A DNA stretch of 64,000 nucleotides from Hyphomicrobiaceae bacterium (lineage in GTDB: Bacteria; Pseudomonadota; Alphaproteobacteria; Rhizobiales; Hyphomicrobiaceae), in assembly GCA_016793635.1 (NCBI GenBank), contig JAEUMD010000014.1, positions 124,001 through 188,000 of the forward strand, in the 5' to 3' direction. This document shows positions 26,604 through 35,883 of the stretch, piece by piece. Below the pieces are notes generated by a model. That model was given only the letters and a program-made list of their open reading frames with translations, made no database searches and was not told where the DNA came from. The position numbers and the translations under genes were made by a program. Within the stretch, counting starts at the first letter, position 1. Each line of letters starts with the position of its first letter.

Positions 26604-27602
26604 GTGACCGGATTGCAAACCACGCCGACGCCGTCCATCGACCCGTCCCTGTTGCTTTCCTTTTGCCCCGAGACGAGCTTCGCTCCCGGCGAGGTACTTC
26701 GCCGCAAGGGGCAATACTACGTCGACATGTATCTACTGACCGATGGCGAGGTGGAGGTTGCACTGGAGCCCGGCAGCACCAGCTCGCCATTGATCCGCGC
26801 GCGTCGCGGCGACCCGATCGGCGAGATCGGCTTCCTCACCGGGGTTCGCGCCACGGCAACGGTCACCGCCCGGACGCCGACACGCGCCCTCGCGATCACG
26901 GATGCCTCCTGGCAGAACCTCGAGCGCGAGCATCCTGGCAAGGCCGTGGAGCTTTACCGCGCTCTTGCGGAAGTCGCCGAAGGCCGCACGAGCTACAACC
27001 TCCAGTTCACGAGCGAAACCGCGACTGCCAAGCGCGATGCGGAGCTGGACGTCGTGCTCTGCCGCAGCGAGCAGCAGCTCTTAGAGGCGCAGCGTATCCG
27101 CTACGAGATCTACTGCGAGGAGCTCGGGCGTGTCTCACCGTTCGCCGACCATGACCGCCGCGTCATCGCCGATGATCTCGACCGCGACGGCCATGTGCTG
27201 CTCGCGCTGGAAAAGGGTACGCCGATCGCGACGCTGCGTATGAACATGGCGCGCAGCGGGCCACTCGGCCCACTCGAGGAACTCTATGGCATGGAGCAAT
27301 CGCCGCACCACCCGGCGGCCACGGGCGTCTGCACAAAGTTCATCGTCAAGAAGCAGTATCGCCTCGGACAGGTCTCATTCCGACTGATGGCGACCGCCAT
27401 CGAACTCGCCCAACAGTGCGAGATCAAGCACTGCTTCATCGACTGCATTCCTTCGCTTCACCCCTTCTATGCATCGCTCGGATTTGCGAAGGCCGGCCCG
27501 GCGTTCCTGCACCGCGAGAACGGCCGGTCCATACCTTTGATGCTCGACATCGAGCGCTATGCGCGGCGCATCACGCGGCTGACCGGCTTCGTGCTGCGCT
27601 GA
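26604..27602 (+). CDS. Cyclic-nucleotide-binding domain fused to FeeM-like (GNAT) N-acyltransferase
   Basis: 332 residues from a GTG at 26604. Residues ~15-125 form a cNMP-binding beta roll: FAPGEVLRRKGQYYVDMYLLTDGEVEV, then RRGDPIGEIGFLTGVRATATVTARTPTRAL, the phosphate-cassette region. Residues ~150-325 form an autoinducer-synthase/FeeM-type GNAT domain: LLEAQRIRYEIYCEELGRV, ATLRMNM, CTKFIVKKQYRLGQVSFRLM, HCFIDCIPSLHPFYASLGF and a C-terminal PLMLDIERYA. Such enzymes join acyl chains from acyl-ACP to amino acids or homoserine lactone. A nucleotide-gated protein acetyltransferase, as in mycobacterial Pat, is the alternative. The hydroxylase gene follows after 26 bp. Confidence 0.8.
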   Translation: MTGLQTTPTPSIDPSLLLSFCPETSFAPGEVLRRKGQYYVDMYLLTDGEVEVALEPGSTSSPLIRARRGDPIGEIGFLTGVRATATVTARTPTRALAITDASWQNLEREHPGKAVELYRALAEVAEGRTSYNLQFTSETATAKRDAELDVVLCRSEQQLLEAQRIRYEIYCEELGRVSPFADHDRRVIADDLDRDGHVLLALEKGTPIATLRMNMARSGPLGPLEELYGMEQSPHHPAATGVCTKFIVKKQYRLGQVSFRLMATAIELAQQCEIKHCFIDCIPSLHPFYASLGFAKAGPAFLHRENGRSIPLMLDIERYARRITRLTGFVLR

Positions 27603-27628
27603 GGCGCCCAGCACCATGGAGTTTTGCC

Positions 27629-28381
27629 ATGACGACCAACGCCATCATCATGCTGCTCGTGATCGCAACGCTCGGCCACGTCATGGCCGGCATCTGGTAC
27701 ATGGCCTTCCGTAACAAATGGTCGATCTGCGATCGCAAAATCTACAACATCGAGATCAGCGACAAGCAGCTCGCTCGCGAGCTCAAGAACTCGATCCACA
27801 CGCCGCTTCATGCGGTGATCCTCGCCGCATTCCTCTATGCGGGCTGCTTCCCCGACAGGGAGGTGACGGGCTTCTTCATCACGATCGCCATTGCCTTCGT
27901 GTGGGCCGAGATCTGGCACTATGCCTCACACCGCGCGATGCACTTGAAGTCGCTGCACTGGATCCACGTCGAGCACCATAAGAGCCACGTCAACAGCCCG
28001 TTCACGGCCATCTCGTTCTCATTCACCGAGAAGCTGGTGTTCGATCTCGGCTACCTCATCGTGCTGGCGCTCCTCGATCTCGTCTTTCCGTTGAACTTCT
28101 ACGGCGTCGCCGGCTGGTATGTCGGCTATCTCATCGTCAACTCGTTCAGCCACGCCAATTTCGAGCTGCGCCCCGGCGACTACAATTCGATGCTCGGCAA
28201 GGTGCTGACCTCGACCACCTATCACTCCCTGCATCACTCCCGATACACGGGCAACTACGGCCTCGCGACACGCGCGCTCGACCAGATCTTCGCCACCGAA
28301 TGGACCGACTACGAGAAGCTCTATCGCCGCGTCGCTTCCGAGCACCGGCCGCTCGACAAGCTGCGCGAGAAGGTCGAATAA
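27629..28381 (+). CDS. Sterol desaturase/fatty acid hydroxylase superfamily protein
   Basis: 250 residues from the ATG at 27629. This is an integral membrane di-iron enzyme with the histidine clusters HYASHRAMH near 103-111, HVEHHKSH near 119-126, and HSLHHSRYTGNYG near 203. An FxxTE-like loop and three or four hydrophobic segments surround them. Family members hydroxylate or desaturate acyl chains, sterols or ether lipids. Because it follows the acyltransferase gene by 26 bp, it probably modifies the same acyl product; that is inference. Convergent with tadA, 21 bp away. Confidence 0.88.
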   Translation: MTTNAIIMLLVIATLGHVMAGIWYMAFRNKWSICDRKIYNIEISDKQLARELKNSIHTPLHAVILAAFLYAGCFPDREVTGFFITIAIAFVWAEIWHYASHRAMHLKSLHWIHVEHHKSHVNSPFTAISFSFTEKLVFDLGYLIVLALLDLVFPLNFYGVAGWYVGYLIVNSFSHANFELRPGDYNSMLGKVLTSTTYHSLHHSRYTGNYGLATRALDQIFATEWTDYEKLYRRVASEHRPLDKLREKVE

Positions 28382-28402
28382 ACGGCGGCTGGGCCACCCT
28401 GT

Positions 28403-28861
28403 TCAGCGGCGCCCGGCGAAGAAGCTCTTGAGCAATGCTGACGCCTCGTCCTCGGCGATACCATCGTAGACGTCCGGCGCATGGTGACAGGTCGGCTGGG
28501 TGAAGATGCGCGGCCCCGAGACGACACCGCCGCCCTTCGGGTCACTCGCGCCGAAGTAGAGCCTGCGGATGCGGGCGAACGAAATGGCTGCGGCACACAT
28601 CGGGCAGGGCTCGAGCGTGACATAGAGATCGCAGCCGACCAGCCGCTCCGACCCGAGCCGCCGGCAAGCTTCACGTATTGCGAGAATTTCGGCGTGGGCG
28701 ATCGGATCGCATGTTTCGCGAGTGCGATTCCCGGCGCTCCCCAGCACTACACCGTCCGACGAGACCACGACTGCGCCAACCGGCACCTCGCCTCGCTCCG
28801 CTGCTGCGGCGGCCTCCGCCAGTGCACGCGCCATATGGCCGTTCGAGGCTCGCGGTGTCAT
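28403..28861 (-). CDS. tadA: tRNA adenosine(34) deaminase TadA
   Basis: 152 residues from the ATG at 28861. The zinc site HAE lies in PIAHAEILAIREA near 56 with its catalytic Glu, and PCPMCAAAISFARI near 86 supplies the two Cys ligands. GNRTRETCDP and LYFGASDPKGGGV are typical TadA loops. It converts A34 to inosine in tRNA-Arg. Divergent from rluB with 35 bp between the starts. Confidence 0.95.
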   Translation of the reverse strand: MTPRASNGHMARALAEAAAAAERGEVPVGAVVVSSDGVVLGSAGNRTRETCDPIAHAEILAIREACRRLGSERLVGCDLYVTLEPCPMCAAAISFARIRRLYFGASDPKGGGVVSGPRIFTQPTCHHAPDVYDGIAEDEASALLKSFFAGRR

Positions 28862-28896
28862 AAGGAACGCCAATCCTTCAGGGAAGTCTCGCACGC

Positions 28897-30447
28897 ATGC
28901 GCAAACCATTCGAACCTGGCGGCCGTAAGGGCCCGCGGCCCGTCGGCGGCCGTCCATCAAAACCGGCCCCAGGCGGTATCAAGGCCGAAAGTCCGAAGAC
29001 CGGCGGCCCCAATTCCGCGGGCCCGAGGTCCGGCGGCCCGCCGTCTGCCGACCGCCGCCAATCCGGCAAGCCGAGACACGCCGCTCCCGCCACAATGGAC
29101 CATCCGGCATCGCACGCCGGGCGGAAATCCCGTGCGGCCGCCCGCCAGGAGGCGAGCCAGCGGCCCGACGAACCGATGCGCATCGCCAAGGCCATGGCCC
29201 GCGCCGGCCTCTGCTCGCGCCGGGAGGCCGAGCGCTGGATCGCAGACGGCCGGGTCAACGTCAATGGCACGGTGCTCAAAACACCAGCGGTTGAAATCTC
29301 GCCGAAGGACAAGGTGCTGGTGGACGGGCGGCCGCTGCCGATGGCGGAACCGGTCAAGCTGTGGCGCTACCACAAGCCCCGCGGCCTCGTCACGACCCAC
29401 GCCGACCCCGAGGGGCGGCCGACCGTCTTCGAGAACCTGCCTGACGACCTGCCGCGCGTCATCTCTATCGGCCGGCTCGACTTCAATACCGAGGGCCTGT
29501 TGCTGCTGACCAACGACGGCGCCCTCGCCCGCCACCTCGAGCTTCCGGCGACGGGCTGGCTGCGCCGCTATCGCGTGCGGGCCCACGGCCGCATCACCCA
29601 GGCGGACCTCGACAAACTCAAGGACGGCATAGAGATCGAGGGCGTTCGTTATGGCCCGGTCGAGGCCACGCTCGACAGCTTGCAGGGAGCCAACATCTGG
29701 CTGACGCTGGCGCTGCGCGAGGGCAAGAACCGCGAGGTGCGCCGCATTCTCGAATCGCTCGGCCTCGAGGTGAACCGCCTCATCCGCGTCTCCTACGGGC
29801 CGTTCCAGCTCCTCGAGCTGAAGCCCGGCGAGACCGAGCAGGTCAAGCGGCGCGTGCTCGCCGATCAACTCGGCACGGCGATCGCCGACGAGCTTGGGCT
29901 GACTGGCCCCGAACCTGACCTGCAGACCACGCACCGCTGGCGCGCGGAAAGTGCCGCCGTACGTCTCGGCAAGCCCATCGAGCAGCCGGTGGCCAAGACG
30001 CGCCCCCCACGAGCCCGGCAGGCCCGGGATTTCGACGACGAGCGGCGCCCGGCGCAGCCTGGCCGCCCCGGCTCCAGAGGCGATGCTCCGCGAGGCGGCT
30101 CTCCAAGAGGCAGCGGCTCCAAAGACACGTCGCGAGGCGGTGGGGCCAAGAGTTGGGGGGCAGCCCCAGACAAGACCGGCGGCATTCGCCCGGAACGGGG
30201 GCAGGCCGATCGCCCGTCACAGGAACGTGATCGCCGTCCCCACGGCACGGCCGGTGGCAAGGGCTCGCCGAAAGGCAGCGGCCGGAACACCGGCGCAGGT
30301 ACCGAGGGCGGCGATTTCAAGGGCGGCGCGAGCAAGCGCGAGCCTGGTCGGCGCTTCGCGGACGCTCCGACCGCTCGGGCGAAATCTGCGCCCCCAAAAC
30401 ACGCTCCCCGCCCGCATTCGCGCGGCCCGCGCCGCGGAGACAAGTGA
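28897..30447 (+). CDS. rluB: 23S rRNA pseudouridine synthase (RluB/RsuA family) with long disordered ends
   Basis: 516 residues. An N-terminal ~85-residue Pro/Gly/Lys-rich tail precedes an S4 domain (MARAGLCSRREAERWIADGRVNVNG). The catalytic domain has KPRGLVTTHADP, the active-site Asp in SIGRLDFNTEGLLLLTNDG, and REGKNREVRRILESLGLEV. The last ~160 residues are a Gly/Arg/Lys/Pro-rich low-complexity tail. The catalytic core matches the enzyme modifying U2605-type positions of 23S rRNA. The tails probably bind RNA. The stop overlaps the rsmD start by one base (TGATG). Confidence 0.92.
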   Translation: MRKPFEPGGRKGPRPVGGRPSKPAPGGIKAESPKTGGPNSAGPRSGGPPSADRRQSGKPRHAAPATMDHPASHAGRKSRAAARQEASQRPDEPMRIAKAMARAGLCSRREAERWIADGRVNVNGTVLKTPAVEISPKDKVLVDGRPLPMAEPVKLWRYHKPRGLVTTHADPEGRPTVFENLPDDLPRVISIGRLDFNTEGLLLLTNDGALARHLELPATGWLRRYRVRAHGRITQADLDKLKDGIEIEGVRYGPVEATLDSLQGANIWLTLALREGKNREVRRILESLGLEVNRLIRVSYGPFQLLELKPGETEQVKRRVLADQLGTAIADELGLTGPEPDLQTTHRWRAESAAVRLGKPIEQPVAKTRPPRARQARDFDDERRPAQPGRPGSRGDAPRGGSPRGSGSKDTSRGGGAKSWGAAPDKTGGIRPERGQADRPSQERDRRPHGTAGGKGSPKGSGRNTGAGTEGGDFKGGASKREPGRRFADAPTARAKSAPPKHAPRPHSRGPRRGDK

Positions 30448-31010
30448 TGCGCGTCGTCGGCGGCAGCTTGCGCGGGCGCCCGCTCGCTACGCCCGAGCAC
30501 GCGGGCCTCAGGCCCACCTCGGATCGCGTGCGCGAGAGCGTGTTCAATATTCTGGCCCATGGGATAGACGGCTTCGAGATGGCCGGTTGCCGGGTGATCG
30601 ATCTGTTCGCCGGCACCGGCGCGCTCGGCATAGAGGCGCTCTCGCGCGGGGCGCGCTATTGCCTGCTCGTCGAGGATGGACCGGACGCGCGCGCCCTCAT
30701 CCGCCGCAACATCGAGGCGATGGGACTGACAGGCGTCACGAAAATCTGGCGGCGCGACGCCACCGACCTCGGCCCCGCTGGTAACATGATCCCGTTCGGC
30801 CTCGCCCTGCTCGATCCCCCATATGGCAAGGGATTGGGTGAGAAGGCGCTGGAATCGCTCGCTGTGAACGGGTGGCTGGAACGGGGGGCGGTATGCGTAC
30901 TCGAGGAACGCGCAGGGACCCCGCTCGCTGTTCCACTGGGCTTCGTCACGCTCGACCGGAGATCGTGGGGCGATACCGAGGTGACCTTCCTTCAGTTTGC
31001 GCCGCAATAG
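30447..31010 (+). CDS. rsmD: 16S rRNA (guanine-966-N2)-methyltransferase RsmD
   Basis: 187 residues. MRVVGGSLRGRPLATP, RPTSDRVRESVFNIL near 26, the SAM motif VIDLFAGTGALGIEALSRGA near 49, and the catalytic LLDPPYGKG near 114 are all RsmD hallmarks. It is translationally coupled to rluB. A GTG three bases upstream at 30444 could also serve as the start. Paired rRNA-modifying enzymes in one transcript make sense for ribosome assembly. Confidence 0.95.
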   Translation: MRVVGGSLRGRPLATPEHAGLRPTSDRVRESVFNILAHGIDGFEMAGCRVIDLFAGTGALGIEALSRGARYCLLVEDGPDARALIRRNIEAMGLTGVTKIWRRDATDLGPAGNMIPFGLALLDPPYGKGLGEKALESLAVNGWLERGAVCVLEERAGTPLAVPLGFVTLDRRSWGDTEVTFLQFAPQ

Positions 31011-31197
31011 GCCCCGGCTGCGGCCTTGCTGATTGAGAACGGGCACTGATCCGCAACAATCCGCGCTGCAACGACACGGATTTTTGCGCAACTATGCGGC
31101 GCGAACCACTTGCGTTGCGGACGGCAAGCTGCAAGTGTCCCCGGCCAGCCGGGAGGGGGCCCGGAATCGCATGCACATCCAAGGAAGGCGTGAGCCT

Positions 31198-32229
31198 ATG
31201 ATAGAGACGCCCGCTCCGCAGGTGCCGGAGACTGTCGTTGCGCGCGACTGGCTTTCGATCGTCGGCGCATACCGCCATCCCGACATCAAGCGCAGCGTCG
31301 GCGAGATAATCGTCACGGCCGTGCCGTTCGCGCTGCTCTGGGCTGCGACCTACGCGGCCTATCAGGTGAGCTTCTGGCTTGCCCTGCTGGTGGCGGTTCC
31401 CGCCGGCGGTTTCCTGACGCGGCTGTTCCTCATCCAGCACGACTGCGGTCACGGCGCGTTCTTCAAGAAGCGCGCAACCAACGACTGGGTCGGCCGCGTC
31501 ATTGGCGTATTGACGCTGACACCCTACGAGGTCTGGCGCCGCAGCCACGCTGCCCACCACGCCACCAGCGGCAATCTCGACAAGCGCGGCGTCGGCGACA
31601 TCGACACCATGACGGTGCGCGAGTTCATGTCCATGTCGCGCTGGCAGCAGTGGCGCTATCGCCTCTACCGCCATCCCGTCGTCTTGTTCGGTCTCGGCCC
31701 CGCATTCATCTTCCTGCTGCATCAGCGCCTGCCGTTCGGCCAGATGCGCGAGTGGCGGCCATGGCTCAGCGCGATGGGAACGAACCTCGGAATCGCCGCC
31801 ACCTTCGGCGGAATGGCGTGGTTCGTCGGCCTCGGGCCGTTCCTCGCCGTGCACATTCCCATCGTTCTCGCCGCCGCCACCCTGGGCATCTGGCTGTTCT
31901 ACATTCAGCACCAGTTCGAGGACACCTACTGGGCCCATAGTGGCGAGTGGTCCCACCAGACAGCAGCGCTGCTCGGCAGCTCCTACTACGAGATGCCGAA
32001 ACCGCTGCAGTGGCTCACGGCAAACATCGGCATCCACAACGTACACCATCTCTACAGCCGCGTTCCCTACTACCGGCTGCCCGAGGTGCTTCGCGATTAT
32101 CCCGAGCTCGGCAGCATCCGCCGCATTCGCTTTCTCGAAGGGTTCAAGGAGTGCGTGCTGAAGCTGTGGGACGAGGATGCCCACCGTCTCGTACCGTTCC
32201 GCGAGTTGAAGCAGCGCGTCTACGCTTGA
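31198..32229 (+). CDS. Acyl-lipid fatty acid desaturase (DesA/delta-12-like)
   Basis: 343 residues from the ATG at 31198, with AAGGAAGG about 9 bases upstream. There are three histidine boxes: HDCGHGAFF near 81, HAAHHATSG near 117, and HNVHHLYSR near 282. Hydrophobic pairs lie between them, as in membrane front-end and omega-6 acyl-lipid desaturases. It would introduce a double bond in membrane lipid acyl chains using ferredoxin or another donor. The regiospecificity cannot be read. It appears monocistronic with a strong terminator after it. Confidence 0.9.
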   Translation: MIETPAPQVPETVVARDWLSIVGAYRHPDIKRSVGEIIVTAVPFALLWAATYAAYQVSFWLALLVAVPAGGFLTRLFLIQHDCGHGAFFKKRATNDWVGRVIGVLTLTPYEVWRRSHAAHHATSGNLDKRGVGDIDTMTVREFMSMSRWQQWRYRLYRHPVVLFGLGPAFIFLLHQRLPFGQMREWRPWLSAMGTNLGIAATFGGMAWFVGLGPFLAVHIPIVLAAATLGIWLFYIQHQFEDTYWAHSGEWSHQTAALLGSSYYEMPKPLQWLTANIGIHNVHHLYSRVPYYRLPEVLRDYPELGSIRRIRFLEGFKECVLKLWDEDAHRLVPFRELKQRVYA

Positions 32230-32323
32230 CGTTCGCGCGGCGCTTGGGGAGCGTTCGGACGTGAGCGCCGGTGATGAAACCGCGGCGCGCTTGCATCTCG
32301 ACCGATCACCACCTGGAAATTGA

Positions 32324-32351
32324 AAAGGCGAGGCTGCGCGGCCTCGCCTTT
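32324..32351. terminator. Bidirectional intrinsic terminator between desaturase and mutL
   Basis: AAAGGCGAGGC (32324-32334) and GCCTCGCCTTT (32341-32351) form an 11-bp perfect stem with a 6-base loop. The stem ends in T's on both strands. It sits between the convergent desaturase and mutL genes and fits both. Confidence 0.85.
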
Positions 32352-32400
32352 ACGTTTCACTGCGCCAGCATCGGCTCAGATCGGGTTGACCGCTCCCGCG

Positions 32401-34281
32401 TCACCGCCGCCCGAACAGGCGCTCGATGTCGCTCAGCCGCAGCTCGACGTAGGTCGGCCGGCCATGGTTGCACTGCCCCGAGTACGGCGTTGCCTCCATC
32501 TCGCGCAGCAATGCGTTCATCTCCTCGCCCGTCAGCCGACGCCCGGCACGCACGCTGCCGTGACATGCCATGCGAGACGCGACCGCCTCGAGGCGGTCCT
32601 TGAGCGCGAAACCCTGCCCCTCGGCCAGCAGCTCGGCCGCGAGATCGCGTACGAGCCCCTTCACGTCGCCGCGGCCGATCAGCGCCGGCACCTCGCGCAC
32701 TGCCACCGCCCCATGGCCGAACGCTTCGACCACGAGACCGAGCTCGGCGAGCTCATCCGCGCGTTCGGCCATGATCTCCGCTTCGGCCTCGCCGACTTCG
32801 ACGATCTCGGGGATGAGCAGGCCCTGGCGTGCTACGCCTCCTTCCGAGAGCATGCGTTTCATGCGCTCGTAGACGAGCCGCTCGTGGGCCGCATGCTGAT
32901 CGACGATCACGACGGAAGCGCGCGTCTGCGCGACGATATACGTTTCGTGGAGCTGCGCGCGAGCGGCGCCGAGCGGCCTGTCGAGCAGATCGGGTGGTGG
33001 TGGTTCCGAGGCTGGAGCCGTGTCGGCGCTCGTGGCTGCGAAGGCCGCGAACGGCGCCTGCATCGCCTCGCCAAAGCCTCGCTCCATCGCGCGTGCGGGA
33101 AGCGGCCCCGCGACACCAGTGAGGCCTCCGCCCCCGTTCCCCCAGCCCCCGTTACCCCAAGCAGCATCGCCTTTGGCTGTATCGCCCCATGCCGCGCGGT
33201 CGGCTGGCTCGCGCATGCCCTGCCCGGCGACGGACGCGACCAGCGCCTCGATCGTCTGCGCGCCACCCTGCGCCGACGCACGATGCCCCGCCGCTTCCAG
33301 GGCCGAGCGCACCGCGCCGATCAACAGCGCACGCACACGCCCGGAATCGCGGAAGCGCACCTCGGCCTTGGTCGGATGCACGTTGACATCGACATCGCGC
33401 GGATCGAGCGTCACGAAAATGGCAAGCAGCGGAAAACGGCCCTTCGGGATCAGATCGCCGTAGGCCGCCCGCACCGCTCCCACCAGCAGCCTGTCCTTGA
33501 CCGTTCGCCCATTGACGAACAGGTACTGCTGCGACTGGTCGGCACGATGCAGCGTCGGCAGGCCGGCGAACCCCTCGAGACGCACGCCGTCCCTCTCGCC
33601 ACTGATCGCCAGCGCATCGTCGAGGAACTCGCGTCCCATGATGCGGCCGAGCCGCGCCAGCAATCCTTCGGGTGTGGCGGCGGAAGCCGGAAGCTTCAGC
33701 CCCGCGCGTTCGCCCGTCGTCACGGTGAAAGCGCAAGCCGGGTTCGCCATCGCGATACGCTTGACGGCTTCCGTCACCGCCATGCTCTCGGCGCGCTCGG
33801 ACTTGAGGAACTTGAGCCGCGCGGGCGTCGCGGAGAAGAGATCGCGAACCTCGACACGAGTCCCCGTGTTCGCCGCCGCTGGCCGGATCGCCGATTTGCT
33901 GCCGCGATCGACCGTTACTGAAAAGGCCGACGCCGCCCCCTTCAGCCGTGACGCGATCTCGAGGTGCGCCACGGAGCCGATCGACGGTAGCGCCTCGCCG
34001 CGGAAGCCCAGGGTGCGGATGTCGAACAGATCCTCCTCGTTGAGCTTGGACGTCGCGTGCCGCTCGACCGCCATGGCGAGATCGGCAGCCGACATGCCCG
34101 AGCCGTTGTCGGTGACGCGCACGAGCGACAGCCCGCCCCCCGCCGTGACGATCTCGATGGCGGTCGCGCCCGCGTCGATGGCGTTTTCAACCAACTCCTT
34201 GACGACACTTGCCGGGCGCTCGATCACCTCGCCCGCCGCAATGCGGTTCACCGTCTCGGGCGAGAGCTGGCGGATAGGCAC
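32401..34281 (-). CDS. mutL: DNA mismatch repair protein MutL
   Basis: 626 residues from a GTG at 34281 (the ATG further upstream adds no MutL sequence). The GHKL ATPase motifs are [26 protein letters not shown] near 14, VTDNGSGM near 61, and [26 protein letters not shown] Pro/Gly-rich linker near 365-420 leads to the C-terminal dimer domain, with the endonuclease motif [12 protein letters not shown] near 460 and [10 protein letters not shown] near 605. The motif shows this MutL nicks DNA itself, as expected where mutH is absent. Confidence 0.96.
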   Translation of the reverse strand: MPIRQLSPETVNRIAAGEVIERPASVVKELVENAIDAGATAIEIVTAGGGLSLVRVTDNGSGMSAADLAMAVERHATSKLNEEDLFDIRTLGFRGEALPSIGSVAHLEIASRLKGAASAFSVTVDRGSKSAIRPAAANTGTRVEVRDLFSATPARLKFLKSERAESMAVTEAVKRIAMANPACAFTVTTGERAGLKLPASAATPEGLLARLGRIMGREFLDDALAISGERDGVRLEGFAGLPTLHRADQSQQYLFVNGRTVKDRLLVGAVRAAYGDLIPKGRFPLLAIFVTLDPRDVDVNVHPTKAEVRFRDSGRVRALLIGAVRSALEAAGHRASAQGGAQTIEALVASVAGQGMREPADRAAWGDTAKGDAAWGNGGWGNGGGGLTGVAGPLPARAMERGFGEAMQAPFAAFAATSADTAPASEPPPPDLLDRPLGAARAQLHETYIVAQTRASVVIVDQHAAHERLVYERMKRMLSEGGVARQGLLIPEIVEVGEAEAEIMAERADELAELGLVVEAFGHGAVAVREVPALIGRGDVKGLVRDLAAELLAEGQGFALKDRLEAVASRMACHGSVRAGRRLTGEEMNALLREMEATPYSGQCNHGRPTYVELRLSDIERLFGRR

Positions 34282-34546
34282 GGTGCGGGTTCCCCATCGG
34301 CTGATGCGATTCTCCTGGAGGCGTGAGTCTAGGCGAGTTCGCGGAGCACGGCCAAATGCGGACGGGCTTGCCGCGTCGGCTGCCCACAGGTTCGACGCCG
34401 GCAACACGTGGCTGCCGCGCGAATCACGGGAGCGGAACAAATTCGGCACGGTGCCGACGCCAGATTCCAGCCTGGACGCTGAGAAATTGAGAGCCGCCGT
34501 GCACCGTGCTAAACGATATGTCCTTGTTCAGTGTGGAGCGTTTCAA

Positions 34547-35833
34547 ATGTTGTCGAACCGGTTTGCCCGTCCCGCCGCAGCCCTCGCCTCAGCCGTCGCG
34601 CTCGCACTCTCCGCCGCTTCTTCCGCGTCGGCCGCCGGCAAGGACTTCACCTTCAGCGAGAAGGCCAACGCGCGCTTATCGACCAAGTTGAAGCTGCCGA
34701 TCTATTTCATGCTGCCGTCGAGCACGCGCGCGCCGCTCGCCGGACCGTTCAACACCAGCGACGTGCTCGTCGACTACAGGCATCCCGACGCCATCAAGAC
34801 TGACAGCGACGCCGGCCTCAGAATGATCGTCAGTCCGCGCGCGGGTCTCTCCGCGCGACTTGCCAAAAGTGGTCTCGTGCAGACCGGCGACCTGCTGCTC
34901 ACGTTCCGCGGCGAATGGGGTGGAGCCGGCGCCTATCCCAACATTCAGCTCGGCATCAGCCACACCGGGCTCGCCTACGTGAAAGACGGCAAGGTGCTCA
35001 ACCTGGACATGCCGCTCAACGAGGAATACCTCGGCCGCGGCCTGCGTGCGGACCTGACAAGCTCGCACTACCAGACGCTGAGCCTACTCCACATCGTCCG
35101 TCCGCGCGGCCTTACCGATCAGGAACGGGCCAACATCTCCGCTTGGGCAACGCGCCTCAACGCCATCGCCAACAAGGTCTACCCGAGCCAGATCAAGTTC
35201 AACGACGACTACAACGCGCCGAAGTTCAAGCCGCGCAAGTCGCTGGATTTCGTCAAGCACCTGGGGCAGATCGCACTCGGTCAGAACCCGCCTGGAACAC
35301 TCGACGTCTATTGCTCCGAGTTTGCATGGTCCGTGCTGGCGCTTCGCCGTTGCGATCCAGCCAAGACGGCGGATGAGTTCAAGGGCAGCCGGGTGCCCTC
35401 GTGCGTCGAGCCGATCATGGAACCGCTCGACGCGACAGGCAACCACCTGACCAGCAACGGCCGTTCCGCCGAGATCGGGCTGGTCGACGGCCCCCTCACC
35501 GTGATCGACGGTCTCAAGATCGACAAGACGGCGCGCGGTGAGCTGCTGAAATCGGTGTTCGTGGAGAACGCCGCCGCACAATCGAAGATGTCGGAGGGAC
35601 ACCGCAAGGTCGCCACCAGCATGCAACCGAAATTCGAGAAGCTGCGCGACTACTACATCGGCGTGAGCAACGGCAACGCGCTGCAGAGAACCAAAGCCCG
35701 GCTGACGCGCGCGATGTTCAATTACTCCGTGCCGAAGAACTATTCGCCGACGTCGTTTCTGCTGAATACGATGCTCCCGACCGACAACAAGAACCGGGTG
35801 ATGGACTACGTCGCCACGGTCGTCATCGAGTAG
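34547..35833 (+). CDS. Exported permuted papain-like (YiiX/C92-type) amidase
   Basis: 428 residues from the ATG at 34547. A clear signal peptide ends near residue 27 (ASSASAAGKD). The permuted NlpC/P60 order is visible: GDLLLTFRG near 110, the catalytic His in ISHTGLAYV near 138, and the Cys much later in LDVYCSEFAWSVLALRRC near 258. This His-before-Cys order is diagnostic of the YaeF/YiiX (C92) group. It probably cleaves peptide or amide bonds in the periplasm. The substrate is unknown. A dipeptidase gene follows after 50 bp on the same strand. Confidence 0.75.
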   Translation: MLSNRFARPAAALASAVALALSAASSASAAGKDFTFSEKANARLSTKLKLPIYFMLPSSTRAPLAGPFNTSDVLVDYRHPDAIKTDSDAGLRMIVSPRAGLSARLAKSGLVQTGDLLLTFRGEWGGAGAYPNIQLGISHTGLAYVKDGKVLNLDMPLNEEYLGRGLRADLTSSHYQTLSLLHIVRPRGLTDQERANISAWATRLNAIANKVYPSQIKFNDDYNAPKFKPRKSLDFVKHLGQIALGQNPPGTLDVYCSEFAWSVLALRRCDPAKTADEFKGSRVPSCVEPIMEPLDATGNHLTSNGRSAEIGLVDGPLTVIDGLKIDKTARGELLKSVFVENAAAQSKMSEGHRKVATSMQPKFEKLRDYYIGVSNGNALQRTKARLTRAMFNYSVPKNYSPTSFLLNTMLPTDNKNRVMDYVATVVIE

Positions 35834-35883
35834 ACGGGGCCGCAGAGCCGCCGCTCGCGACGAGACACGAGGATTTCTTCCGT

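Noticed and set aside
25403-28381. One operon of patatin, acyltransferase and hydroxylase
   Set aside because: The 184-bp gap with a triple repeat after the patatin gene makes co-transcription of the first gene doubtful; only the last two are kept as a pair.
32320-33921. Plus-strand ORF of 533 codons
   Set aside because: Antisense of mutL, whose ATPase and endonuclease motifs are intact.
33497-34546. 350-codon N-terminal extension of the C92-type amidase
   Set aside because: It is Arg/Ser-rich antisense of mutL; the signal peptide begins at 34547.
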